From positions 1 through 62,854 of the forward strand of contig JACOEL010000025.1 in assembly GCA_024998625.1 (NCBI GenBank): 62,854 nt of DNA, written 5' to 3'. Positions 1 through 8,082 of this stretch are shown piece by piece. This DNA comes from Nitrospira sp. Its GTDB lineage: Bacteria; Nitrospirota; Nitrospiria; Nitrospirales; Nitrospiraceae. The notes under the pieces are model-generated. The model ran no database searches and was not told where the DNA came from. It saw only the letters and a program-made list of their open reading frames with translations. The translations under genes and the position numbers were made by a program. Positions within the stretch are counted from its first letter, which is position 1, and every line of letters starts with the position of its first letter.

Positions 1-40
1 GGTGTGAGGCCATCCATGCATAGACCGCAAGGGGAATAAA

Positions 41-223
41 TCAGAGCTTCCCTAATGCCTCGATTGCATTGACCTGGGTCGATGCAGAACCTGTCATAGA
101 TGGCTCTCCTAGGGCCGGTGAAACCCAAAGCATCACGAGGGTGGCTGTCAGTAGGTAATGCGCAGCAGGGATAGACATCGTCAAACCATAGGTTACACAA
201 AGGCGTCGCATGAGGGACTCCAT
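41..223 (-). CDS. short hypothetical secreted peptide (doubtful)
   Basis: A 60-residue frame begins with a basic stretch and a hydrophobic run (LLTATLVMLWVSPALG), which resembles a signal peptide with cleavage after ALG. The remaining 21 residues match nothing I recognise. It may be the start of a longer secreted protein whose frame is now broken, since it lies in a stretch that also holds a decayed Hpt domain. There is no convincing ribosome binding site and no partner gene. Treat it as a possible fragment. Confidence 0.2.
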   Translation of the reverse strand: MESLMRRLCVTYGLTMSIPAAHYLLTATLVMLWVSPALGEPSMTGSASTQVNAIEALGKL

Positions 224-395
224 GGGTTAAGAACTATCCCCTCGGTATCGGCCAAAGCAGCATCGAACTGAAATGGATGGTGTGATGGCTGGAGAAGCAC
301 ACGGTTGCTCGAGGCCTTATCGGGTGCAGGGGAATAGAATTGAGTGTGAAGGCTGCCTAGTGACCTCTGCGTTGCTACTCTCTGTGGTGATAGGC

Positions 396-692
396 CTAAA
401 GGCTTGCTGATGGATTTCGATGAGTTGGGAGGCCCTCGTCGAGACGCGCGAGGCGCCCCAGGGTTTCCAAGTCTCTGCAATGAGCGGCAGTGGTCAGGGC
501 GCCGAGCTGGGCGCTGCTGGATTTCAGCCGGTGGGAGGCCTGGGCGAGGGTGACAGGGTCATGGGCATGCACCGCGGTACGAATCTGGCCGACAAGAAGG
601 CGGGAATCGTCCAGGTAGGTAGCTATGACGGCGCCAAGATGTCGGGCCGCCCCAGGTGCCTCGTCAGGGCAGGCGCGGGGCGGCGAAGAATC
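396..692 (-). pseudogene. Hpt (histidine phosphotransfer) domain remnant
   Basis: Read on the minus strand, this frame contains YLDDSRLLVGQIRTAV, then ASHRLKSSSAQLGA, then CRDLETLGRLARL. This is the order of an Hpt four-helix domain, with the phospho-accepting His in SHRLKSSS. Hpt domains relay phosphate between hybrid histidine kinases and response regulators. No receiver or kinase domain precedes it: an in-frame TAA lies at 693-695, and no ATG lies between that stop and the domain. I infer the tail of a former hybrid kinase whose upstream part is gone. A short free-standing Hpt protein with an unusual start is less likely. Confidence 0.5.
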
Positions 693-926
693 TTAGCCTG
701 GTAATTCTGTTTGAGGATCCGCCATAGGGCCTTAACGATGCACAGACATTTCGTCGACCGAGCGGAAAACGGCGTCGAGCGCTCGACCTTCTCAACGAAC
801 TCAGCTTTGTCGGAAGGACCGTCGATGAGGTGTTTTTAAGGATCGTTCAGAAAAAGGGTTGGCAGTAAGTTGGGAAGTGCTTGAAAAGCCGCGGATGCTC
901 GTGTTGGAGCTCGCTGAGCAGGCAAT

Positions 927-1352
927 TTATGCCGGATATTTTGCTTCGATTACGCTTCGCAGACCCCCACGAGCAGCAAATTCACCGGTTACTGAGGCCT
1001 TGATTGGCCGACAGGCTCGTACGATGTCCTGAAGGATGCGGTTGACGGCATTCTCATAGAAAATTCCTACATTTCTATAGGCATGAATATACATTTTGAG
1101 AGCCTTCAGCTCGAGGCAATGCTGGTCTGGTTTGTACTGAAGGGTGATAGTTCCGAAGTCCGGGAGGTTGGTCTTGGGGCAAATGGCTGTGTACTCTGGG
1201 ATGACGATGGTAATTTCGTATCCCTTGTATTGATTGGGGAACGTCTCAATATCAGGCAGGGGAGTAGAGATTCCACTTTTGGCGTGCCTCTCGTTGTATC
1301 CCAGCCTTGTTGCCCCAGCGAGCTTCCGTTTTTTATTGCCCTTCGCCGTCAC
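927..1352 (-). CDS. queF: NADPH-dependent 7-cyano-7-deazaguanine (preQ0) reductase QueF
   Basis: QueF reduces preQ0 to preQ1 in the cytoplasm, the last free-base step of queuosine synthesis for tRNA. The protein matches the short type I form: ETFPNQY near the start, the nucleophile Cys in YTAICPKTNLPDFGT, and the signature LELKALKMYIHAYRNVGIF. The HEDAVN-like segment is present as YENAVN, and the C-terminus is rich in Gly and Arg. I chose the GTG at 1352 (141 aa), which follows a purine-rich stretch. A GTG at 1394 would extend it by 14 residues and overlap the upstream gene by 19 bp. No other queuosine gene is nearby. The family assignment is firm. Confidence 0.9.
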   Translation of the reverse strand: MTAKGNKKRKLAGATRLGYNERHAKSGISTPLPDIETFPNQYKGYEITIVIPEYTAICPKTNLPDFGTITLQYKPDQHCLELKALKMYIHAYRNVGIFYENAVNRILQDIVRACRPIKASVTGEFAARGGLRSVIEAKYPA

Positions 1353-1375
1353 CGGTTCACCCCGTTTTCTTGTTG

Positions 1376-1624
1376 TCAGACTTGCTTCATCCACTCCAGT
1401 TGGCCCAGTTCGTTCAATTTATTGTAGAGCGTGACCCACGGACAGGTCATTTCCGGGTAGACCTCGCAGAATCCACCTTTGCGGACGCCTCCGCATGGGC
1501 CATGGCTCATGAATTTTGGGCACTCGGCCTTGAGTGAGCCATCCGGGATTGGTGGTCGCTTGTGCACCCCTCCCGCATGTTGCTCGCCATGTTCTTCTCC
1601 CGGGACCAGTACTCGTATAGGCAT
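1376..1624 (-). CDS. small methylenetetrahydrofolate reductase C-terminal-domain protein
   Basis: This 82-residue protein has CPKFMSHGPCGGV, then FCEVYPEMTCPWVTLY. That is the cysteine-rich pattern of the MTHFR C-terminal associated domain, which normally accompanies corrinoid or MetF-type folate enzymes. It stands alone here, without the reductase TIM barrel. The four conserved Cys suggest a metal or Fe-S site; that is family knowledge plus inference. It sits just upstream of queF on the same strand and may be cotranscribed with it. The start is uncertain: ATG at 1624, or an internal GTG at about residue 20. Its substrate and partner are unknown. Confidence 0.65.
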   Translation of the reverse strand: MPIRVLVPGEEHGEQHAGGVHKRPPIPDGSLKAECPKFMSHGPCGGVRKGGFCEVYPEMTCPWVTLYNKLNELGQLEWMKQV

Positions 1625-1892
1625 GGGCGCAGTGTAGACGGAAACGCGTTAAGCAACAATGTTTACCCGCTTCTCGGGTCAACTGCAACTGAATTGCGTG
1701 ACGAATCGTGCTTGCAGCAGGAGCAAAATCTTCGCGTTCAAGCGGATTTAGGGCCAAGGGCCTAGCACAGTTATTTCTACTAGGCCTTCTTTCGTCCGGT
1801 GTGGGCCTTCTGCAAAGTTGCAATGCTTTTGTGGACTCTATAGACTCGCCATTGTCCTGAAGTGATGGGATCTTTTGCCGTACTGGTTGCGA

Positions 1893-1922
1893 TTGACAGA
1901 TTTTTTCGGGCTTTGTTACACT
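1893..1922 (+). promoter_or_regulatory. candidate sigma-70 promoter for the por operon
   Basis: TTGACA (1893-1898) and TACACT (1917-1922) are separated by 18 bp. The predicted transcript start near 1929 gives a leader of about 150 nt before porB. The rest of the 455-bp gap at 1625-2079 shows no gene, tRNA or obvious repeat. The -35 is perfect and the -10 matches 4 of 6. Confidence 0.4.
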
Positions 1923-2079
1923 CGACCACTACACGAAGTAATAACATTCCGTTCCGTGCCGGGAACACAGTTCGGTACTCAGTCCAATATAACGTCAAGA
2001 TAATCTGCACGTGGCTTTTTCTGGCCGCTGTTGTTGGTCCGAATAAAGTCCTCAGCTTATAAAAAGGGAGGGAGTCCTT

Positions 2080-2979
2080 ATGAGCCTTGATTACGTCAAG
2101 TTTTCAAGTGGCTTTGAAAAGTTCATGCCGAAAGAATATCGGGACATGGTTGAACATGGTCCCTTCGGGAAAAAGGTATCCGTTTCGCAAATGGGTTCTT
2201 TCAAAGAAGTGCTTGAAGAACACCCGATGTGCGCCGGCTGTGCAATGACCCTTTTCATCCGGCTCGCCATGATTGCCTTCCCCAATCCAGAGGATACTAT
2301 CACGGTTGGAACTGCCGGTTGTGGACGCCTGGCGATCTCACAGGCCGCCATTCCTTTTGTGTACGGCAACTACGGCGATCAGAACGGTGTGGCCAGCGGG
2401 TTGTCCCGTGGTTTGCGGCTTCGGTTCGGGGATAAGCCTAAGGACGTGGTTGTTATGGCCGGTGACGGTGGGACGGCTGATATCGGATTTCAGCAGGTCC
2501 TTCATTCCTGGTTCCGCAAGGAACGCTTTACCACCATCATGCTGGACAATGAAGTGTATGGGAATACCGGAGGGCAGGAAAGCGGTATGACCAATCGCGG
2601 CGCCGTGCTCAAGATGGCTCCGCTAGGGAAGAAGTTTGAGAAGATGGATATGCTGCAGATGGCCAAAGTTGCCGGCTGCGCCTACGTTGCGACGGTGGTG
2701 CCGAACAATCCTCGCCGTGTTGAGAGTGTCATTAAGAAGGCTGTATTGATCGCCAGAGAGGTCGGTTCGACCTATATTCAGGCCTATACTTCCTGCAACA
2801 TTGAGTATGCTATTCCGACCGACAAGGTCATGGAAGACGCAAAGAACGTTGAAAATGATCGCTATCAGTTCTCCGAATATATTACCGACGAGGCGAAGCA
2901 ATTTCTTACGGAACGGTATGGCTACAAGGAATTTCTCCCGAAGCCGGCTGCTCCCGCTCCTGGGCTTCCCAAGGCCTGA
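2080..2979 (+). CDS. porB: 2-oxoacid:ferredoxin oxidoreductase, beta (TPP-binding) subunit
   Basis: This is the beta subunit of a pyruvate- or 2-oxoglutarate:ferredoxin oxidoreductase, which carries thiamine diphosphate and part of the Fe-S wiring. The TPP motif GDGGTADIGF lies at about residues 128-137, followed by LDNEVYGNTGGQ. Cys51 and Cys54 (CAGC) plus Cys81 fit the beta-subunit cluster ligands. A strong ribosome binding site (gggagggag) precedes the ATG. It opens a five-gene operon in the order B-G-D-E-A. In the rTCA cycle such enzymes run reductively, fixing CO2 onto acetyl-CoA or succinyl-CoA. Sequence alone does not tell me which substrate this one uses. Confidence 0.88.
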   Translation: MSLDYVKFSSGFEKFMPKEYRDMVEHGPFGKKVSVSQMGSFKEVLEEHPMCAGCAMTLFIRLAMIAFPNPEDTITVGTAGCGRLAISQAAIPFVYGNYGDQNGVASGLSRGLRLRFGDKPKDVVVMAGDGGTADIGFQQVLHSWFRKERFTTIMLDNEVYGNTGGQESGMTNRGAVLKMAPLGKKFEKMDMLQMAKVAGCAYVATVVPNNPRRVESVIKKAVLIAREVGSTYIQAYTSCNIEYAIPTDKVMEDAKNVENDRYQFSEYITDEAKQFLTERYGYKEFLPKPAAPAPGLPKA

Positions 2980-3002
2980 GCAACGTTTAAGGAGGGTTGA
3001 GT

Positions 3003-3716
3003 ATGGCGACACGGTTCAATATTCGTATGGCGGGTGTGGGCGGCCAGGGCGTTGTGACCGGCTCGCACATTCTTAGTACGGCGGTTATTCATGCCGGAGG
3101 AGAAAGCACGATCGTTCCGTTCTACGGATCAGAAAAGCGCATGGCACCAGTTGAGAGTTATGTTCGAGTCTCGGATGAGCCTATCTATGAAATCGGTGAG
3201 ATCACCTTCCCGCACATCATCATCATCTTTCACCCGCAGGTCATCACTCACGGTAAGTCGTACACCATGCCGTTCTATTTCGGACTGAAGGAAAACGGGA
3301 TTGCCTTGATCAACAATGATGGCCCGATGAAGCTTCATCGCGACCAGGCGCGTGAGCTCGAAGAGCGCCATGCGAAGCTGTACTATTTTCCGGCTACGAA
3401 ACTTTCTTTGGAAGTAGCGGGAATGGACCTCGCCACGAACATGGCCTTGATGGGCTGCATCGGGGCTATCACGGGGCTGACCTCTGTTGAGGCCTTGGAG
3501 CAATCGGTGAAAGATCGGTTCCTCGGAAAGGGTTTTGTGGTTTCCGGCGGTACCGCGGCGCTGGACAGTGTCGTTGAGCGAAAATTCAAGAAGAAGCAAG
3601 AATTGATCGAGAAAAACGTGGCAGTTATTCGTGCCGGTTGGAATTATGCCGTTGACCATGGATGGGCGGCCCCATCTGTGAAGCGTTCGGAAGCGGCGGA
3701 GAGCGTCACCGCATAA
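3003..3716 (+). CDS. porG: 2-oxoacid:ferredoxin oxidoreductase, gamma subunit
   Basis: The gamma subunit family is shown by the N-terminal RMAGVGGQGVVTGSHIL glycine-rich motif and by FYGSEKRMAPVESYVR, both typical of PorG/KorC proteins. I chose the ATG at 3003 because AAGGAGG lies 7 bases upstream; a TTG two codons earlier is possible. The gene follows porB by 23 bp. The protein has 237 residues, longer than the usual 180-200, with an extra C-terminal helix-rich tail of about 40 residues. It is a structural subunit that helps bind CoA in the complex (family knowledge). Confidence 0.85.
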   Translation: MATRFNIRMAGVGGQGVVTGSHILSTAVIHAGGESTIVPFYGSEKRMAPVESYVRVSDEPIYEIGEITFPHIIIIFHPQVITHGKSYTMPFYFGLKENGIALINNDGPMKLHRDQARELEERHAKLYYFPATKLSLEVAGMDLATNMALMGCIGAITGLTSVEALEQSVKDRFLGKGFVVSGGTAALDSVVERKFKKKQELIEKNVAVIRAGWNYAVDHGWAAPSVKRSEAAESVTA

Positions 3717-3740
3717 TCCAGTTATGGACAAGGAGTTCTC

Positions 3741-4064
3741 ATGTATCTCGTAGCCGATATTAGTGTTGAGATCTGTGCCGCCAAGAGCTGTAAGCTGTGC
3801 ACTCAATATTGCCCGGAAGCCAATACCATTTTGTATAGCGATGAAATGGGCAAGGATAAGGGGTTCAAGTACGGCTCGGCTTATGTGGCGGTAGATCGGT
3901 GCAAGGGCTGCGCGCAATGCGTGTGGGTCTGTGACAATATGGCAAAGAACAACGCCATTAAAATGATCATGATCGATCAGCTGCCGGTTGCAGCGTTGAC
4001 GGATAACATTACCTATGGGGAAAAGAGCACGACGGCGACATTGGTCAGCCCCGTGGTTGGGTAA
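3741..4064 (+). CDS. porD: 2-oxoacid:ferredoxin oxidoreductase, delta (ferredoxin-like) subunit
   Basis: This is a 107-residue protein with two cluster motifs: Cys12, 17, 20, 24 (CAAKSCKLCTQYCP) and Cys54, 57, 60, 64 (CKGCAQCVWVC). It is expected to hold two [4Fe-4S] clusters that pass electrons between external ferredoxin and the TPP centre. The first motif is atypical, with four residues between its first two cysteines. A ribosome binding site (aaggag) precedes the ATG. The about 40-residue tail after the second motif has no Cys. Confidence 0.82.
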   Translation: MYLVADISVEICAAKSCKLCTQYCPEANTILYSDEMGKDKGFKYGSAYVAVDRCKGCAQCVWVCDNMAKNNAIKMIMIDQLPVAALTDNITYGEKSTTATLVSPVVG

Positions 4065-4085
4065 TTGCACGAAAGGGGAACGGGC

Positions 4086-4850
4086 GTGGGAACGACGCAA
4101 GATACGAGAGAACGGATTATCGTGCCGGGACCGGCAGGGTTCCATCCACCGTCAGCGGCTCAGCTGGGAGTCTCGCTCCCAGACCCTGGGCAGGGACTGT
4201 ATTATGGCTTGCTGGAGCCCAATGAAGACACCGTGATCGAAGAGATGGCTCGAAAGATGTTGACGAGCCAGAATGCGACCATTTTCCCGGGTCCTCTGGT
4301 CTTGTGGGCGTGGAACAACCATGCTGTAGAAAAGGCGCAAGCCGTTCTTGAAATTGCGGCCCAGATCCCAGACGTGATGATTATCCCCATGCCGGATTAT
4401 CGTCCCAAATACCCCAAAATCGACCCAGAAGAGGTGATCAACCCGAACCATCCGAATCTCACGATTTGGGGTAACAAGATTGAAGCCTGTATTTTTATCG
4501 GTGTTCACTGTCACTATGCCAATCTGACGCTGAAAATGATCCGGGCGGGGACGAACTGCTGCACCATGGCAATTTGTGCCGAGCAAGGGCACGAGGACGC
4601 CATGCTGACGATTCGCGATTCGGATACGTTGAAGCTGAAGAAGACTGCACAAATCTTCAAGAAGGTTCGCGAGGAAATGGGCATTAAACTTCCGGATAAT
4701 GGCGAGAACGTCCGATTCACTGGGACTCAATCCAAGGTCCATGATGGAAAGACGCACACGAATCCTATGACCTTTATGCCCTCTGCTGCAGGGGTAGGCA
4801 GCGCGGCTACATTTGGCCACTCGGCTGAACAGATGAAGCGAGAAGGCTAA
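4086..4850 (+). CDS. porE: epsilon-type subunit of the 2-oxoacid:ferredoxin oxidoreductase (CO dehydrogenase beta-like family)
   Basis: The 254-residue product resembles the extra subunit found in five-subunit oxidoreductases of Hydrogenobacter and Nitrospira, often labelled CO dehydrogenase beta subunit family. Visible features are GPLVLWAWNNHA near residue 70, FIGVHCHYANLTLKMIRAG and NCCTMAICAEQGHEDA. I chose the GTG at 4086, nine bases after GAAAGGGG, over a TTG at 4065. It sits between porD and porA, which supports a role in the complex. The biochemical role of this subunit is not known to me. Its neighbouring cysteines (CC) could bind a metal. Confidence 0.72.
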   Translation: MGTTQDTRERIIVPGPAGFHPPSAAQLGVSLPDPGQGLYYGLLEPNEDTVIEEMARKMLTSQNATIFPGPLVLWAWNNHAVEKAQAVLEIAAQIPDVMIIPMPDYRPKYPKIDPEEVINPNHPNLTIWGNKIEACIFIGVHCHYANLTLKMIRAGTNCCTMAICAEQGHEDAMLTIRDSDTLKLKKTAQIFKKVREEMGIKLPDNGENVRFTGTQSKVHDGKTHTNPMTFMPSAAGVGSAATFGHSAEQMKREG

Positions 4851-4888
4851 GGTTTTAGGCTAAGGCGATACAGTCAAGAGGTGCAACG

Positions 4889-6235
4889 ATGAGCGAAGCA
4901 TTGGAACCCAAACAAAAAACCAATCCGCAGGGCGACCCTACTACGAGCGTGTCGGCTCCCAAGGCCGAGACCAAGAAGGATCCGCACGCGGATGCGAAGC
5001 GGCAGAAGGTTGTCACTCCTGAGTATATGTTCCTGGAAGCTCCTCGAACGAAGGAATTCATCACCGGCAGCGAGGCCGCAAAAGAGGCTATACGCCGGTC
5101 AAACGTCGATCTTGCCATTGCCTACCCCATTACCCCCCAAAGTGAAACCATGCAGTTGGTCGGTGTGTTGTATGGTGAGGGGTACGTCAAGGAATATTAC
5201 CGTGGCGAAGAAGAAGTCGGCGTCATGGCGGCTATCGCCGGCGGGTCACGAGCGGGAGTTCGTTGTTATACGGCAACAGCCGGTCCAGGAACGCTGAGAG
5301 GGCTGGAAGGGATTGCTTCTTGGCCAGGGCACCGGCTACCAGTTGTGGCCATGTTCACTTGCCGAGTGGTGAATGCACCATTGGCCATTCAACCTGACAA
5401 CATCGAAGTTTCTTATCTGCTCAATTGCGGCATGATTGTGTTCCATGCCGAAAATCAGCAGGACATGTATGATTTCACGTTGGCTGGGTTTGTTATCAGC
5501 GAGAAGAATGATGTGACCCTGCCCGTCGGCGTGTGCTGCGACGGGTTTTTTGTGACGCACGCCCGTGGCTATGTACGTATGCAAGATCGTGGGATGAAGC
5601 TTCCCCCGCGCGAACCTTGGCGTGGAGCGGTGCCGGTGCTTGATGCTGAGAATCCTCCGGCACGACTCTCTCGCGACGCCCCCGTTCAGAAGTCCAATTT
5701 CATGGCCTATAACATTCACGCGGTGTGGCAGCAGGAAGTCTGGGCTGCGGTTGAGCGTTCCCGTAAGTACATCAACCAGTACATGGGCGGATTACTCACG
5801 GCTGAGAATGTGGATGATGCAGAGGCGGTTATTATCGCTTCAGGTAGTGCCGCTGCTCAATCACGCGAAGCGGTCCGTATTTGCGCCGAAAAAGGCATTA
5901 AGATCGGCCTGATCAAGATCCGATCGCTCCGCCCATTCCCGACTCAGGAATTGCGCAAACTCTGCGGGAAAGCCAAATTAATTGTTGTGCCTGAATTCAA
6001 CTATGTCGGATGGTTGGCAAAAGAAGTGGCGACTGCTATTTACGGTTTCTCAAATGCCAAGATTATCGGTGGCCCGAGAGTGTATGGTGGGCAGTCTATG
6101 CCAGTGGAATTGATCGTTGACGAAGTCGAGTCGGGGTTGACTGGGAAAAAGTCGACCAACGTAGCAATTTCACAAGTTATGGGCGCATCAGCTGCTGATC
6201 ATGAGGCCATGGGGCATTTCATGCGCAGCATTTAG
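4889..6235 (+). CDS. porA: 2-oxoacid:ferredoxin oxidoreductase, alpha subunit
   Basis: The alpha subunit binds the pyrimidine end of thiamine diphosphate and the 2-oxoacid. After a charged, low-complexity N-terminal extension of about 60 residues come ITGSEAAKEAIRRSNVD, YPITPQSETMQ, EYYRGEEEVGVMAAIAGGS and TATAGPGTLRGLEGIASW, all typical of PorA/KorA. A C-terminal transketolase-like region (SLRPFPTQELRKL) follows. A ribosome binding site (agaggtg) precedes the ATG. It closes the operon and is followed by a strong hairpin. It may be pyruvate- or 2-oxoglutarate-specific; related bacteria carry both versions. Confidence 0.87.
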   Translation: MSEALEPKQKTNPQGDPTTSVSAPKAETKKDPHADAKRQKVVTPEYMFLEAPRTKEFITGSEAAKEAIRRSNVDLAIAYPITPQSETMQLVGVLYGEGYVKEYYRGEEEVGVMAAIAGGSRAGVRCYTATAGPGTLRGLEGIASWPGHRLPVVAMFTCRVVNAPLAIQPDNIEVSYLLNCGMIVFHAENQQDMYDFTLAGFVISEKNDVTLPVGVCCDGFFVTHARGYVRMQDRGMKLPPREPWRGAVPVLDAENPPARLSRDAPVQKSNFMAYNIHAVWQQEVWAAVERSRKYINQYMGGLLTAENVDDAEAVIIASGSAAAQSREAVRICAEKGIKIGLIKIRSLRPFPTQELRKLCGKAKLIVVPEFNYVGWLAKEVATAIYGFSNAKIIGGPRVYGGQSMPVELIVDEVESGLTGKKSTNVAISQVMGASAADHEAMGHFMRSI

Positions 6236-6264
6236 ATCAAGAAGTAACGTCAGGGTAGAAACAG

Positions 6265-6297
6265 CAGGGCCCGTTCGGTTATACCGAACGGGCCCTG
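6265..6297 (+). terminator. hairpin terminator after the por operon
   Basis: A perfect 15-bp stem (6265-6279 with 6283-6297) closes a 3-base loop. It lies between porA and a gene on the opposite strand, so it may stop both. The T-tract after it is short (tgtattt). Confidence 0.8.
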
Positions 6298-6328
6298 TGT
6301 ATTTGGGGAGATGCTTGAACGTGGCTCC

Positions 6329-6577
6329 TCAGCCCTGAAGGTCTTCCTCGACTAGGTCAGGGTTTTCCGGCATCCCGTGAGCAACGTACTTGGCGTAGGA
6401 TAGATAGATCGATGCGCTATCGCGCATGGCTTTGGTCCCGTTGGCCATACGATGCAGCTTGTCTGAGCCAGGGGCTTCGGTCTTGCGGAGATGGTCGACA
6501 TGGTCATGCAGGACAAGCGTAAAGCGCTCCATGGCCATCTCTACCTCCCGATATGCTTGTAAAATAGTGTCAGTCAT
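6329..6577 (-). CDS. hypothetical helical protein
   Basis: This 82-residue, probably all-helical, cytoplasmic protein contains the heptad-like stretch MERFTLVLHDHVDHLRKTE and no Cys. The ATG has a good ribosome binding site (AAGGAGC), so it is probably expressed. I do not recognise a family. It is convergent with porA and divergent from the methyltransferase gene that follows, and neither suggests a role. Confidence 0.55.
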   Translation of the reverse strand: MTDTILQAYREVEMAMERFTLVLHDHVDHLRKTEAPGSDKLHRMANGTKAMRDSASIYLSYAKYVAHGMPENPDLVEEDLQG

Positions 6578-6643
6578 GTGAAGTGCTCCTTCTTTGATGA
6601 GAATACCCCAGCGTGCTTTTAGGGGTCAACCGAGGGTCCGTCT

Positions 6644-7849
6644 GTGTACCAACTATCTCTGGCAGTTTTGAGGGCTATCAGAAAGGTGGCCAAAGTAAAC
6701 CTCCTGGAGGACTCTCAGGGGCCACCACAATCAATCATTAAGGCTGTATTAAGGCTATCCGAAATGTTTACGCGTAGCGGGCAGGCGGGAAGCAGGGTTT
6801 ACTTCGAGGATCCTCAGTTGCGTGCAGGATACTTGGTCTACTACCTGCCGGTTAATCTCGCCAAAGTGCAGGTGCTCTTGGACGAACTGCAGTCAGTGCT
6901 TCCAGTCGCTCCGGACCAGGACTTTCGAGTATTAGACCTCGGTGGCGGGCCCGGAACAGGAGTCCTGGGAGTACTCGATTGGTGTCTTTCGAAGTCTGTG
7001 AGGGTGCCGTCTACCCTTCATATGATAGCCGCTGATCGTTCTCCCCAGGTCTTGCGGGCATCTATTGAGATTTGGCAGGCGTACTCTGACCAGCAGCGGG
7101 AGCAGTCCATCCCTCCGTTGAAAACCGTGGAGTGCAATCTTGAGCGCTCCTTGCCTTCTGCCATCCGTGAGGGCGGTGGTGTGAACGGTTACCAACTTAT
7201 TATTGTTCAGAATCTTCTCTCAGAGTTATTCGAAGGAAGTACGGATCCCGTGGGGCAACGGACCGCGTTGGTAAGCGAACTCCTGAATTGTTTGGCCCCT
7301 GAAGGGAGCCTAATGCTGATAGAGCCGGCCACGCGGTCTGCTTCACGGGAACTACATCAGGTGCGAGACAACCTTCTGGCAGGGCGGCACTGTTCTGTCT
7401 ATGCCCCCTGTCTCCATGACGCGCCCTGTTCTGCGTTAGTCAAGCCGGATGACTGGTGCCATGAAGAGCGGAAGTGGGAGAGTCCCGCCTGGATTGCTCA
7501 AGTGGATCGACAAGTCGGACTTATCAAGGACGCGCTTAAATTTTCCTATGTGATTTTGCGCAAGGACGGGAAAACGCTCGTGCCTCGAAATCCGGACTAT
7601 CACCGGGTCGTGAGCGAGTTACGTGTGATGAAAGGCGAAAAACGAGTGTGGTTGTGCGATCAAACCGGGAGGTCGGAGATTGGACGCCAGGACAAGGAAA
7701 GCTCAGTGTCGAACGTGGCCTTTGATGACTGGCATCGCGGGGCCATCATTCGGGTGAGCGATATTATCAGGAAGGAGCGAAAAGGGCGACCGGCCATGGT
7801 TGGCCGTATTATCTCGTCTGGCACCGTGGAGATCATACGCTCTGCGTGA
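6644..7849 (+). CDS. Rsm22/METTL17-type small-ribosomal-subunit methyltransferase-like protein
   Basis: A Rossmann methyltransferase motif VLDLGGGPGTG lies near residue 95 and binds S-adenosylmethionine. A cysteine set follows in CSVYAPCLHDAPCSAL and DDWCHEER, typical of Rsm22-family proteins, in which it binds an Fe-S cluster or zinc. Eukaryotic homologues act on mitochondrial small-subunit ribosome assembly; the bacterial role is less clear. The start is GTG with a weak ribosome binding site. A C-terminal segment rich in Arg and Lys could bind rRNA (inference). Confidence 0.72.
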   Translation: MYQLSLAVLRAIRKVAKVNLLEDSQGPPQSIIKAVLRLSEMFTRSGQAGSRVYFEDPQLRAGYLVYYLPVNLAKVQVLLDELQSVLPVAPDQDFRVLDLGGGPGTGVLGVLDWCLSKSVRVPSTLHMIAADRSPQVLRASIEIWQAYSDQQREQSIPPLKTVECNLERSLPSAIREGGGVNGYQLIIVQNLLSELFEGSTDPVGQRTALVSELLNCLAPEGSLMLIEPATRSASRELHQVRDNLLAGRHCSVYAPCLHDAPCSALVKPDDWCHEERKWESPAWIAQVDRQVGLIKDALKFSYVILRKDGKTLVPRNPDYHRVVSELRVMKGEKRVWLCDQTGRSEIGRQDKESSVSNVAFDDWHRGAIIRVSDIIRKERKGRPAMVGRIISSGTVEIIRSA

Positions 7850-7853
7850 AGAT

Positions 7854-8048
7854 CTAGTCAGCCTCAGGTTCTGAGGACCCGTGCTGATGAGATACCCGAT
7901 CCTCGTCGAAGAGTTCGGCCATTTCCGCTGCAATCATGTCCCGATCATTTGGGACGGAAATGAGCGGAATTTCCTTTCGGGGCTTCGCTTCAGTCTGGGG
8001 GACCGGAGGAGGAGTTTTCTGGGAGTCTGGCTTTGGCATGGTGCTCAT
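7854..8048 (-). CDS. small hypothetical protein, proline-rich N-terminus
   Basis: A short protein with a disordered Pro/Lys-rich beginning (PKPDSQKTPPPVPQ) and an acidic tail. I used the ATG at 8048 (64 aa). Other starts are the ATG at 8039 or a TTG at 8090 that overlaps the stop of the zinc-ribbon gene and could be translationally coupled to it. No family is recognised. Confidence 0.35.
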   Translation of the reverse strand: MSTMPKPDSQKTPPPVPQTEAKPRKEIPLISVPNDRDMIAAEMAELFDEDRVSHQHGSSEPEAD

Positions 8049-8082
8049 AATAACTAGTATACATGAAACTGCGTTCGGAAGG

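Noticed and set aside
420-704. A 94-residue plus-strand frame
   Set aside because: It is the antisense shadow of the Hpt remnant, which has clear family motifs on the minus strand.
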